Origin: CAYFSC01 sp964345695
Lineage (GTDB): Bacteria > Bacteroidota > Rhodothermia > Rhodothermales > Salinibacteraceae
DNA: 11,529 bases
Assembly: GCA_964345695.1 (NCBI GenBank)
Contig: CAYFSC010000097.1
Coordinates: forward strand, 1-11,529
Direction: 5' to 3'
Every line of letters begins with the position of its first letter. The first letter of the stretch is position 1. Shown here one piece after another: positions 6,049 to 11,529 of the stretch. The position numbers and the translations under genes were made by a program. The notes under the pieces were generated by a model that saw nothing but the letters and a program-made list of their open reading frames with translations, did not search any database and was not told the DNA's origin.

Positions 6049-7194
6049 ATGCCGATGAACAACGTCATCATCGTTGGAGGAGGCGCCATCGGACTGGCTA
6101 CCGGCTTCGAGCTGGTGCGGCGCGGCACGCCGGCGACCCTTCTGGAGCGCAATCGGGCGGGGCACGGCACGTCCTGGCAGGCCGCCGGGATGCTTGCTCC
6201 CGACGCCGAGATTGGTTTCGAGGAACTGGAGCTGTACCGGCTGAGCCGGGAAAGCCTGCGGCGCTGGCCCGACTTTGCCCAAGCGGTGGAGCGGGCCAGT
6301 GGCAAGGACGTCGATTATCGCGACGAGGGCACGCTCATCGTGGCGGATGATCGCGACGCAGCCGAGAAGATCCGTCGCCTCTACGAATTTCAGCGCGAGC
6401 AGGGGCTGGAGGTCCAGTGGCTCACCGGGGAAGAGGCGCGGGAGATCGAACCGTTCGTCGCCCCGCGCCTGTCGGCGGCCATCCACGCGCCGTCCGACCA
6501 TCAGGTGGACAACCGCGCGTTGATGGACGCTCTCCGGGACGCGTTCCAGGCGGAAGGGGGAACGCTCCACGAGGACACGTCGGTAGATGCCATCGTCCCG
6601 GATGCGGAGGCCCCTGCTGTCGTCACCGCGTCCGGCGATCGCGTCGAAGGAACGCACGTAATCGTCGCCGCAGGCGTCTGGTCGCGCGAGATCGACGGGC
6701 TTTCCGCGGACGCCCAGCCGCCGGTGCGACCGGTGAAGGGCCAGATGATCCAGCTCCAGATGGAGCTGCCGTTCGACCTGCGGCACGTCGTGCGCGGTCC
6801 CGATGCCTATCTGGCGCCGAAGTCCAACGGCCGGCTGGTCATTGGGGCTACGAGCGAAGAGATGGGATTCGATACGCAGGTCACGGCCGGCGGCCTGTAC
6901 GACCTGCTCGAAGGGGCGTGGGAGGTTGTGCCCGGCATCCACGACTTGCCGGTCGACGACACCTGGGCAGGACTGCGCCCGGCCACCCGCGACCATGCGC
7001 CTCTGCTCGGGTCCAGCGCCGCACCCGGGGTGATCATGGCCACCGGCCACTACCGCCACGGCGTCCTGCTCACGCCGGTGACCGCCCAGGAGATCACCCG
7101 GCTGGTGCGGACCGGAGAAACCTCCGAATGGCTGGCACCGTTTTCTCCCACCCGTTTTTCCCCTGATCGCTCGCCTGCCACACACGCACCATGA
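6049..7194 (+). CDS. thiO: Glycine oxidase ThiO
   Basis: ThiO is an FAD enzyme that oxidises glycine with O2 to iminoglycine (dehydroglycine), the nitrogen and C2 donor for thiazole formation by ThiG, and releases H2O2. The 381-aa protein begins with the FAD motif VGGGAIG (9-15) and the ribose-binding Glu in LLERN (E33). GTSWQAAGMLAP (40-51) follows, a glycine-oxidase signature. Near the C terminus are WAGLRPATRDHAPLLG and GHYRHGVLLTP, which match the family substrate and FAD contacts, including the Arg of GLRP. I chose the ATG at 6049; an ATG two codons later is equally possible. The open frame continues upstream to 5839 but would overlap the divergent gene and adds no conserved sequence. 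The stop overlaps thiS by ATGA. Using ThiO rather than ThiH implies an aerobic route. Confidence 0.93.
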   Translation: MPMNNVIIVGGGAIGLATGFELVRRGTPATLLERNRAGHGTSWQAAGMLAPDAEIGFEELELYRLSRESLRRWPDFAQAVERASGKDVDYRDEGTLIVADDRDAAEKIRRLYEFQREQGLEVQWLTGEEAREIEPFVAPRLSAAIHAPSDHQVDNRALMDALRDAFQAEGGTLHEDTSVDAIVPDAEAPAVVTASGDRVEGTHVIVAAGVWSREIDGLSADAQPPVRPVKGQMIQLQMELPFDLRHVVRGPDAYLAPKSNGRLVIGATSEEMGFDTQVTAGGLYDLLEGAWEVVPGIHDLPVDDTWAGLRPATRDHAPLLGSSAAPGVIMATGHYRHGVLLTPVTAQEITRLVRTGETSEWLAPFSPTRFSPDRSPATHAP

Positions 7195-7424
7195 CGACTG
7201 CTTCCGACACGACCATCGATCTTGTCGTCAACGGCGAAGAGCAGACCGTACCGGCGTCGTACACTTTGCCCGATTTGCTGACCGACATGGAGATCGACCC
7301 GGATCGAGCGTCCGGCGTCGCTGTGGCCATCAACGAATCGGTGGTGCGGCGGCAGGACTGGGCGAAGACGCCGCTGCAGACTGGCGACACCATCGAAGTG
7401 ATTCAAGCCCAGCAGGGCGGATGA
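7191..7424 (+). CDS. thiS: Sulfur carrier protein ThiS
   Basis: ThiS is a small ubiquitin-fold protein whose C-terminal Gly-Gly is adenylated by ThiF or MoeB-type enzymes and converted to a thiocarboxylate, the sulfur source for the thiazole ring. This one is 77 aa and ends in QAQQGG, with the essential GG as the last two residues. It also has the typical VNGEEQ start strand and the late GDTIEVIQA strand. About nine residues (TTASDTTID) precede the usual start of the fold, a slightly long N terminus. Its ATG overlaps the thiO stop by four bases, implying coupled translation. No thiF-like activating enzyme is encoded in the window, so that function must be supplied from elsewhere. Confidence 0.95.
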   Translation: MTTASDTTIDLVVNGEEQTVPASYTLPDLLTDMEIDPDRASGVAVAINESVVRRQDWAKTPLQTGDTIEVIQAQQGG

Positions 7425-7467
7425 CGGGCCCGGCGGATTCGTTTGATCTGGCACTGCCACCACTGGA

Positions 7468-8292
7468 ATGACTGACCACGCACCCACCAACGGCGAACGG
7501 ACCGCGGACAACCCCGGCCTGCACATCGGCGACCACACGTTCGGGTCGCGCGTCATCCTTGGGTCCAGCAATTACCCAAATCCGCAGGTCATGCTGGATG
7601 CCCTGGAAGCGTCGGGCACCGAGCTGGTCACCGTGGCGATCCGGCGCGTGAACGTGGAGAACCCGGCGCCAGAAAGTCACCTCGACCTGATCCGCCAGGG
7701 CGGCTACGCCGTGCTTCCGAACACCGCGGGCTGCTACACGGCCAAGGAGGCCACGCTCGTGGCGCACCTCGCCCGCGAGGCCCTCGACACGGACCTGATT
7801 AAGCTGGAGGTCATCGGCGACGACGAAACCCTTATGCCGGATGTGGAGCAGCTTCTGCAGGCCGCCAAGACGCTCGTGGATGACGGGTTCACCGTGCTGG
7901 CTTACGCAAACGACGATCCCATCACGTGTCGCAAGCTGGCCGATCTCGGCTGTGCGGCCGTGATGCCGCTCGGGTCGCCCATCGGCAGCGGCATGGGCAT
8001 CGTCAACCCGTACAATCTTCGCATTATCCGCGAGGTGATCGACGACACCCCCCTCATTGTGGATGCCGGCATCGGCACGGCCAGCGACGCCGCCACGGCC
8101 ATGGAGCTCGGCTACGACGGCATTCTCCTCAACACGGCCATTGCTGAAGCCCGGCATCCGGTGGCCATGGCGCGCGCCATCCGCCACGCCGTTGAGGCCG
8201 GCCGTCTGGCCCGGTCGGCGGGCCGCATTCCGCGTCGGCTCTACGCGAAGGCGTCCTCCCCGATGGAGGGACGCGTCATGGAAGACACATGA
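7468..8292 (+). CDS. thiG: Thiazole synthase ThiG
   Basis: ThiG is a TIM-barrel enzyme that joins 1-deoxy-D-xylulose 5-phosphate, dehydroglycine from ThiO and sulfur from ThiS thiocarboxylate to give the thiazole phosphate tautomer. The 274-aa protein has LGSSNYPN (31-38), PNTAGCYTA (84-92), and the Schiff-base lysine in IKLEVIGDD (K112). It also has VMPLGSPIGSGMG (165-177), DAGIGTASDA (199-208) and LLNTAIAEA (220-228), all diagnostic. About 18 residues precede the fold and look like a variable extension. It starts 44 bp after the thiS stop without a Shine-Dalgarno site. ThiG works in complex with ThiS, which fits their adjacency. Its product is the substrate for a TenI-type aromatase, relevant for the next gene. 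Confidence 0.96.
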   Translation: MTDHAPTNGERTADNPGLHIGDHTFGSRVILGSSNYPNPQVMLDALEASGTELVTVAIRRVNVENPAPESHLDLIRQGGYAVLPNTAGCYTAKEATLVAHLAREALDTDLIKLEVIGDDETLMPDVEQLLQAAKTLVDDGFTVLAYANDDPITCRKLADLGCAAVMPLGSPIGSGMGIVNPYNLRIIREVIDDTPLIVDAGIGTASDAATAMELGYDGILLNTAIAEARHPVAMARAIRHAVEAGRLARSAGRIPRRLYAKASSPMEGRVMEDT

Positions 8293-8415
8293 CGGTTCCT
8301 ACTGCTCCCCGTCCCCGCGGATCGTTTCTGCACCTGCCGAGGTCAACCTCGACGAACCCGGTCGTGAGCTCGGCAGCGGCCGTGATCACGCGTTCTTCGG
8401 TTTCGACACGCTCCT
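8293..8415 (+). other. Gap inside the thi cluster with no supported gene
   Basis: This is an unusually long gap of 123 bp for this otherwise compact cluster. A forward frame opens with an ATG overlapping the thiG stop (8289) and runs into the next gene in a different frame. Its product is Arg/Ser/Pro rich and resembles nothing known, so it is treated as a shadow. No terminator hairpin with a T-run, riboswitch or promoter could be recognised. Confidence 0.4.
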
Positions 8416-9048
8416 ATGGCACCCCTTCCGTATCCGCCGCTTGCCCTCATTGCCGACCGATTCACGGACGCGGCGCGGGCCGAGACCGCGCTCGCTGCAG
8501 TGCAAGCCGGCGTGCGGTGGGTGCATCTCCGCGATCATACCGTGGCCCCAGACCGCTTCAAGCAGGCGGCCCACACGCTCATCGATCGGCTGCGATCGAT
8601 GGAGTCGGCCGTTACCCTCTCGGTGAACACGCATCTGTCGACGGCCGAGACGGAGGGAACCGGCATCCATCTGGGGTGGCGCGGGCCGTCGGTGACTGCG
8701 GCACGGTCGGCGCTCGACACCGACGCGCTGATCGGCTATTCGGCACACGAGCAGGTCGATGCGCACAGCGACCGGACGCTGGCGGTGGACTACTACTTCT
8801 TCAGCCCCGTCTTTCCCACCCCGAGCAAGCCGGACCATCCGGCAACCGGCGTTCCCGCTCTGCGTGACTTCTGCGAGGCGTCGCCCGTTCCGGTCGTGGC
8901 CCTCGGAGGCATCACCCCCGAGCGCGTCGGACCCTGCATACAGGCCGGAGCCCGGGGCGTCGCCGTGCTCTCTGGCATCATGGAGGCGGAAGCTCCGGTC
9001 GCTGCGACGCGCGCCTACCTCCGGGCTCTGGGAGCCACGACGGAGTAG
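8416..9048 (+). CDS. ThiE/TenI family protein, probably TenI-like thiazole tautomerase
   Basis: This 210-aa TIM-barrel protein clearly belongs to the TMP synthase/TenI family. Family features include DYYFFSPVFPTPSKP (125-139), VVALGGITPERV (160-171) and GVAVLSGIMEAEAP (181-194). Standard annotation would be thiE (thiamine-phosphate synthase). Yet the ThiE active site is poorly kept. The usual Q-x-R-x-K pattern is here H37-L-R39-D-H41. The usual N-D metal site is N71-T72. The GxHxGQxD site is replaced by GIHLGWRG (83-90), so both Asp residues that bind Mg2+ in characterised ThiE appear absent. B. subtilis TenI also lacks them and has a similar His-x-Arg start. His111 in IGYSAHEQ lines up with the TenI catalytic His, although many ThiE proteins also have a His there. 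TenI aromatises the ThiG product, so its place after thiG fits. Residue alignments are from memory. Confidence 0.85.
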   Translation: MAPLPYPPLALIADRFTDAARAETALAAVQAGVRWVHLRDHTVAPDRFKQAAHTLIDRLRSMESAVTLSVNTHLSTAETEGTGIHLGWRGPSVTAARSALDTDALIGYSAHEQVDAHSDRTLAVDYYFFSPVFPTPSKPDHPATGVPALRDFCEASPVPVVALGGITPERVGPCIQAGARGVAVLSGIMEAEAPVAATRAYLRALGATTE

Positions 9049-9149
9049 CGGCGCCGTCAGAACCGATTGCCCGATCCAGGCGCAGGCCGTTTGTTCGAAC
9101 GCGACCATCCCTCGAACTGCACACCATACACCGACACGCTGACGTCTCG

Positions 9150-9962
9150 ATGACCAAACCGATCGCTCTCACCATTGCCGGAAGCGACTCCGGTGGCGGC
9201 GCCGGTATTCAGGCCGACCTCAAGTCGATGGAGGCCAACGGCGCGTTTGCGGCGTCCGTCATCGTGGCGGTGACCGCCCAAAACACGCAGGCGGTGACGG
9301 CTGCCCATGACCTCCCGCCCGATATTGTGGCGGCGCAGATCGACGCTGTGGTCGATGACTTGGACGTTCAGGCGTACAAAACCGGCATGCTGTCCTCGGC
9401 GGCCATCATCGAGACGGTGGCAGAGCGGGTGGAGGCGCGCGGCCTGGCGCCGCTCGTCCTCGACCCTGTGATGATCTCCAAGAGCGGTTTCAAGCTCCTG
9501 CAAGACGAGGCCATCGACACATTGCGGGAGGCGCTGATTCCGCAAGCCACGCTGCTCACCCCGAACCTGCACGAAGCTTCACACCTGACCGACGTCGCGG
9601 TCAATACGGTCGACGACGCAAAAGCCGCGGCCGAAGCGCTGCATGCCCTCGGCCCGGAGGCGGTGCTGGTCAAGGGGGGGCACCTTGCCGACACGTCCGA
9701 CGCGGTCGACATCTTGTACGACGGGACCTGCTTCCGCATGTTTGCCGCGCCGCGCGTCGAGACGGAGAACACCCACGGCACGGGCTGCACCTACGCATCG
9801 GCGATCGCGGCGCACCTGGCGCACGGACGCGACCTGCCGCTCGCCGTAGATCGGGCGAAGCGCTACGTGACCCGCGCCATCGAACACGCGCTCCCGCTCG
9901 GCAGCGGGCATGGACCGACGAATCACTTTTTCCACCTCGACGCGGACGCTGCCTTCGAATGA
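9150..9962 (+). CDS. thiD: Hydroxymethylpyrimidine / phosphomethylpyrimidine kinase ThiD
   Basis: ThiD phosphorylates HMP to HMP-P and then to HMP-PP, the pyrimidine half that thiamine-phosphate synthase joins to the thiazole. It belongs to the ribokinase-like fold. The 270-aa protein has normal length. It has the opening signature IAGSDSGGGAGIQADLK (9-25), TAQNTQAV (42-49), YKTGML (76-81), DPVMISKSG (105-113), LLTPNLHEA (135-143), VLVKGGH (172-178) and the anion-hole and catalytic HGTGCTYASAI (209-219, C213). These mark ThiD rather than pyridoxal kinase. The gene begins about 100 bp after the previous stop, a longer gap than the thiO-thiS junction but on the same strand, and it probably ends the thi cluster. 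No terminator was seen before the tRNA gene. Confidence 0.95.
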   Translation: MTKPIALTIAGSDSGGGAGIQADLKSMEANGAFAASVIVAVTAQNTQAVTAAHDLPPDIVAAQIDAVVDDLDVQAYKTGMLSSAAIIETVAERVEARGLAPLVLDPVMISKSGFKLLQDEAIDTLREALIPQATLLTPNLHEASHLTDVAVNTVDDAKAAAEALHALGPEAVLVKGGHLADTSDAVDILYDGTCFRMFAAPRVETENTHGTGCTYASAIAAHLAHGRDLPLAVDRAKRYVTRAIEHALPLGSGHGPTNHFFHLDADAAFE

Positions 9963-10054
9963 ACTATCCGTGAGACGCCGCCGGCAAGGATCATTTCCTC
10001 TGGCGTGTCGTGTGTGGTCATTGACACAGCGAGGCGCAGATGCTCGCTTCACTT

Positions 10055-10128
10055 CTGCCCGTAGCTCAGATGGACAGAGCGGCTGACTACGGATCAGCAG
10101 GTCGGGGGTTCGAATCCTCCCGGGCAGG
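10055..10128 (+). tRNA. tRNA-Arg (anticodon ACG)
   Basis: A full cloverleaf can be drawn by hand. The acceptor stem pairs CTGCCCG (10055-10061) with CGGGCAG (10121-10127), all seven bases. TA follows, then the D stem GCTC/GAGC, the anticodon stem GCTGA/TCAGC (10082-10086 with 10094-10098), and the loop CTACGGA with anticodon ACG at 10089-10091. The T arm is GGGGG-TTCGAAT-CCTCC. The discriminator is G, and the 3' CCA is not encoded (CAG follows). A lies after the GG of the D loop, matching the A20 arginine identity base of E. coli. The ACG wobble A is normally converted to inosine by TadA, so it should read CGU, CGC and CGA. The acceptor begins with a C-G pair, less common than G-C. Confidence 0.97.
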
Positions 10129-10144
10129 CAGTTTCACCCCACAG

Positions 10145-10173
10145 CCCTCAGGCTTTCCGGCCTGAGGGTTTTT
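10145..10173 (+). terminator. Intrinsic terminator after tRNA-Arg
   Basis: There is a perfect 9-bp stem, CCCTCAGGC (10145-10153) with GCCTGAGGG (10160-10168), a 6-base loop TTTCCG, and then TTTTT and a T-rich stretch. It lies 17 bases past the tRNA 3' end. On the opposite strand the hairpin is not followed by a T-run, so it is unlikely to serve the convergent LytTR gene efficiently by the classical mechanism. Confidence 0.92.
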
Positions 10174-10195
10174 CTGTTTGTTGCGTGCCGAAAAC

Positions 10196-10963
10196 CTACA
10201 GGGTTTGGATGCGGTCGATCAGCGTCTCGTAGTAGGAGCCGCCGATGGGAATCACCTCGCCGTCGATGACAAGTGTGGTGTCTTCGATGTCTTTGATCTG
10301 ATCGATGCGCACAATGTAGGACCGGTGCACGCGCACGAATTGATCGGACGGAAGCTTCTCGTCGAGCTCCTTCAGGGTGCTGTGGATGAGGTAGCGCTTC
10401 GGCCCGGCCTGGACCATCATGTAATCGCCCTGCGCCTCGATCCATTGAATGTCGGAAAGATGGACCCGTATAAGCCGGCGGTCGACCTTCAGGAAGACGT
10501 GATCGGGGGAGTCGGCATCATCGGTTTCGGACCGGGCGACACGCACGTCCGGTTCGTCTTCCAGATCCGGGCTTTCCTTTGCCTGGGCTTTCGCTTCCTT
10601 GGTCATCTCATCCTCGACACGCGAGACGGCCTGCAAGAATCGAGAGTAGCGAACAGGCTTGACCAGGTAGTCGGTCACCGCAGCCTCGAAGGCATCCACG
10701 GCATACTTTTCCTTGCCCGTCACCATCACAATGGACGGGGGAGCGTCCAGCGAGTCGACGAGTTCCAGTCCCGACATGTCGGGCATTTCGACGTCTAGGA
10801 AAACAAGATCGACGTTCTCCTCCTGCAACACATTGGCGGCCTGGATGGCATCGTCGCAGGTCGTCACATGCTCCAGCTTGTCGTGGCGGTCCAAGTACTT
10901 CTTCAGGACCTTCTGAAACATGGGATCGTCGTCGACGATCAGGGTGCGAATCGTGGATACCAT
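10196..10963 (-). CDS. Response regulator, receiver + LytTR DNA-binding domain
   Basis: This 255-aa transcription factor belongs to the AlgR/AgrA/LytR class. The receiver domain spans about 5-117, with the acidic pocket D11-D12-D13 in LIVDDDP, the phosphoacceptor D57 in VFLDVEMPDMSG, T82 in IVMVTGKEKYA, and K102 in DYLVKPVRYSRFL. All key residues are present, so it should be phosphorylated. A charged, acidic linker (about 118-153) leads to the LytTR domain at about 155-255, with FLKVDRRLIRVHLSDIQWIEAQGDY and VRVHRSYIVRIDQI. Such regulators usually act with a LytS- or His_kinase-type sensor, often encoded next to them in Bacteroidota. None is seen here, so the partner is unknown. The ATG at 10963 has no Shine-Dalgarno site. 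The gene is transcribed toward the tRNA terminator region. Confidence 0.94.
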   Translation of the reverse strand: MVSTIRTLIVDDDPMFQKVLKKYLDRHDKLEHVTTCDDAIQAANVLQEENVDLVFLDVEMPDMSGLELVDSLDAPPSIVMVTGKEKYAVDAFEAAVTDYLVKPVRYSRFLQAVSRVEDEMTKEAKAQAKESPDLEDEPDVRVARSETDDADSPDHVFLKVDRRLIRVHLSDIQWIEAQGDYMMVQAGPKRYLIHSTLKELDEKLPSDQFVRVHRSYIVRIDQIKDIEDTTLVIDGEVIPIGGSYYETLIDRIQTL

Positions 10964-11265
10964 GATGGACTCGGGAAAGATGTGCGTGGAATCGGCAGCA
11001 AGGCGGAGATCTGCGATCGGACCCCGTGGCGTCTTTCGGGCGCGTCGTCGCGGCGTGGAGGGCGGCCCGAGGCACGCTGGAAAACGTGTGTACTCTTCCG
11101 AAACTTACGAAGGGAAGACGTTTCTTCCAAGCACGGTCCCCTCATCACAGGGCACCAATGAGAACATCGGCGCAAGCTTGGGTTCCCTGTAACTGAAGCG
11201 AAGGTCGTGCCAAGCCGGGATTCCGCGAGCCCATTCGTTGTGGCGAAAAGAATCCGCGCGGTCCA
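10964..11265 (-). other. 302-bp intergenic region upstream of the LytTR gene
   Basis: No supported gene is present. Minus-strand frames that cross it continue out of frame from the end of rfbA and look random. It contains the candidate promoter and dyad at 11100-11130 described separately, and a weak hairpin (GGTCCCC 11135-11141 with GGGCACC 11150-11156, one mismatch) that lacks a T-run. I saw no clear terminator for rfbA, so read-through into the response-regulator gene is possible. Confidence 0.5.
11100..11130 (-). promoter_or_regulatory. Candidate Bacteroidota-type promoter with an embedded dyad, upstream of the LytTR gene
   Basis: On the minus strand, TTG (11130-11128) is followed by 20 bases and then TAAGTTTC (11107-11100), close to the Bacteroidota promoter pattern of TTG at -33 and TAnnTTTG at -7 (last base differs). 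The spacer holds a perfect 6-bp inverted repeat, GGAAGA-CGTT-TCTTCC on the plus strand at 11113-11128, whose edge touches the -33 element. A transcript starting near 11093 would have a leader of about 130 bases before the LytTR ATG. The dyad could be an operator, perhaps for autoregulation. This is inference from pattern only. Confidence 0.35.
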
Positions 11266-11529
11266 TCAAGACGGGGACCGTGCGACCAACTCGATCAGAT
11301 AGTCCCCGTACTCGTTGTTGGACATACGCCGGCCGATCTCCATCACGTCGTCGGAAGAAATCCAACCGTTGCGCCAGGCAATCTCTTCCGGACAGCTCAC
11401 CTTCAGCCCCTGGCGCTCCTCGATGGTTTGCACGAAGTTGGCGGCCTGCAGCAGCGACGTGTGCGTGCCGGTGTCGAGCCAGGCCATGCCGCGCCCCATC
11501 ACCTCTACCTGCAGGTCGCTCCACTCGAG
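11266..11529 (-). CDS. rfbA: Glucose-1-phosphate thymidylyltransferase, C-terminal part (cut by window edge)
   Basis: This enzyme (RmlA/RfbA) joins glucose 1-phosphate and dTTP to make dTDP-glucose, the first step toward dTDP-L-rhamnose and other deoxysugars for cell-surface glycans. Only the last 87 codons are in the window; the frame stays open to the edge, so the gene continues beyond 11529. The visible part has VEVMGRGMAWLDTGTH (8-23 of the fragment), SLLQAANFVQTIEERQG and CPEEIAWRNGWIS, almost a signature of RmlA C-termini. It ends in NNEYGDYLIELVARSPS. The family is about 290 aa, so roughly 200 residues are missing. The remaining rml genes, if present, would be upstream in the gene's own direction, outside the window. 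Confidence 0.93.
   Translation of the reverse strand, partial: LEWSDLQVEVMGRGMAWLDTGTHTSLLQAANFVQTIEERQGLKVSCPEEIAWRNGWISSDDVMEIGRRMSNNEYGDYLIELVARSPS

Noticed and set aside
6417..7166. Long Arg/Gly-rich frame inside thiO
   Set aside because: It is an alternate frame of a gene with conserved ThiO motifs. Such long shadow frames are common in high-GC DNA; the same applies to the long opposite-strand frames across thiO, thiG and thiD.
8289..8867. Overlapping frame starting with ATGA at the thiG stop
   Set aside because: The product is Arg/Ser/Pro rich, resembles no family and mostly overlaps the well-supported ThiE/TenI frame. It has the composition expected of an alternate frame in GC-rich DNA.
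10021..10049. TTGACA (10021-10026) as the -35 box of the tRNA-Arg promoter
   Set aside because: At 17-bp spacing the -10 position reads TCGCTT, unlike TATAAT, and the start point would fall at the mature tRNA 5' end with no leader. The match is probably chance.
11135..11156. Terminator for rfbA (GGTCCCC / GGGCACC hairpin)
   Set aside because: The stem has a mismatch and no T-run follows on the minus strand, so it does not meet the intrinsic terminator pattern.
11105..11524. Minus-strand frame running from rfbA into the downstream gap
   Set aside because: It overlaps the clear RfbA C-terminus in another frame, and its product shows no recognisable motif.
1..11529. Mobile element, CRISPR array, toxin-antitoxin or phage-defence system
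   Set aside because: I looked for transposase or integrase motifs, regular direct repeats and typical small paired genes on both strands and saw none. Every long gene has a housekeeping or known-family identity.

Overview
This is a high-GC bacterial window whose genes look like chromosomal housekeeping and accessory genes. The likely source is a halophilic member of the Rhodothermota/Bacteroidota branch, close to Salinibacter. This rests on three things: acidic Asp/Glu-rich proteins, a LytTR-type response regulator, and start codons that almost all lack a Shine-Dalgarno sequence, as is usual in Bacteroidota. The organism is inferred from these traits and was not confirmed by any database search.

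Layout, left to right. (1) 1-2828, + strand: the end of a Mrp-type Na+/H+ antiporter cluster, with mnhD complete, mnhE complete and possibly the last codons of mnhC. An Sfp-type 4'-phosphopantetheinyl transferase gene overlaps the mnhE stop by ATGA. (2) 3065-4810, + strand: two adjacent TPM-domain genes. The first is a membrane protein without a signal peptide; the second is exported and membrane-anchored with a Gly/Ser-rich tail. (3) 4841-5920, - strand: an FAD-dependent DAO-family oxidoreductase of unknown substrate, convergent with the TPM pair and divergent from thiO. (4) 6049-9962, + strand: a thiamine thiazole/pyrimidine cluster, thiO-thiS-thiG-(thiE/tenI-like)-thiD. ThiO makes iminoglycine from glycine, ThiS carries sulfur as a thiocarboxylate, ThiG forms the thiazole, a ThiE/TenI-family protein follows, and ThiD phosphorylates HMP and HMP-P. 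The fourth protein lacks most ThiE catalytic residues and fits a TenI-like thiazole tautomerase better. (5) 10055-10173: a tRNA-Arg(ACG) gene followed by a clear intrinsic terminator. (6) 10196-10963, - strand: a LytTR response regulator with no kinase gene in view. (7) 11266-11529, - strand: the 3' end of a glucose-1-phosphate thymidylyltransferase gene (rfbA/rmlA), cut by the window edge.

No mobile element, CRISPR array or phage gene was seen. I found no clearly new multi-gene system. The points most worth checking are the reassignment of the ThiE-like protein to TenI function, the palindromes in the thiO/oxidoreductase divergent region, a palindrome lying inside a candidate promoter upstream of the LytTR gene, and the Mrp cluster in which mnhE is followed by a phosphopantetheinyl transferase gene instead of mnhF and mnhG.
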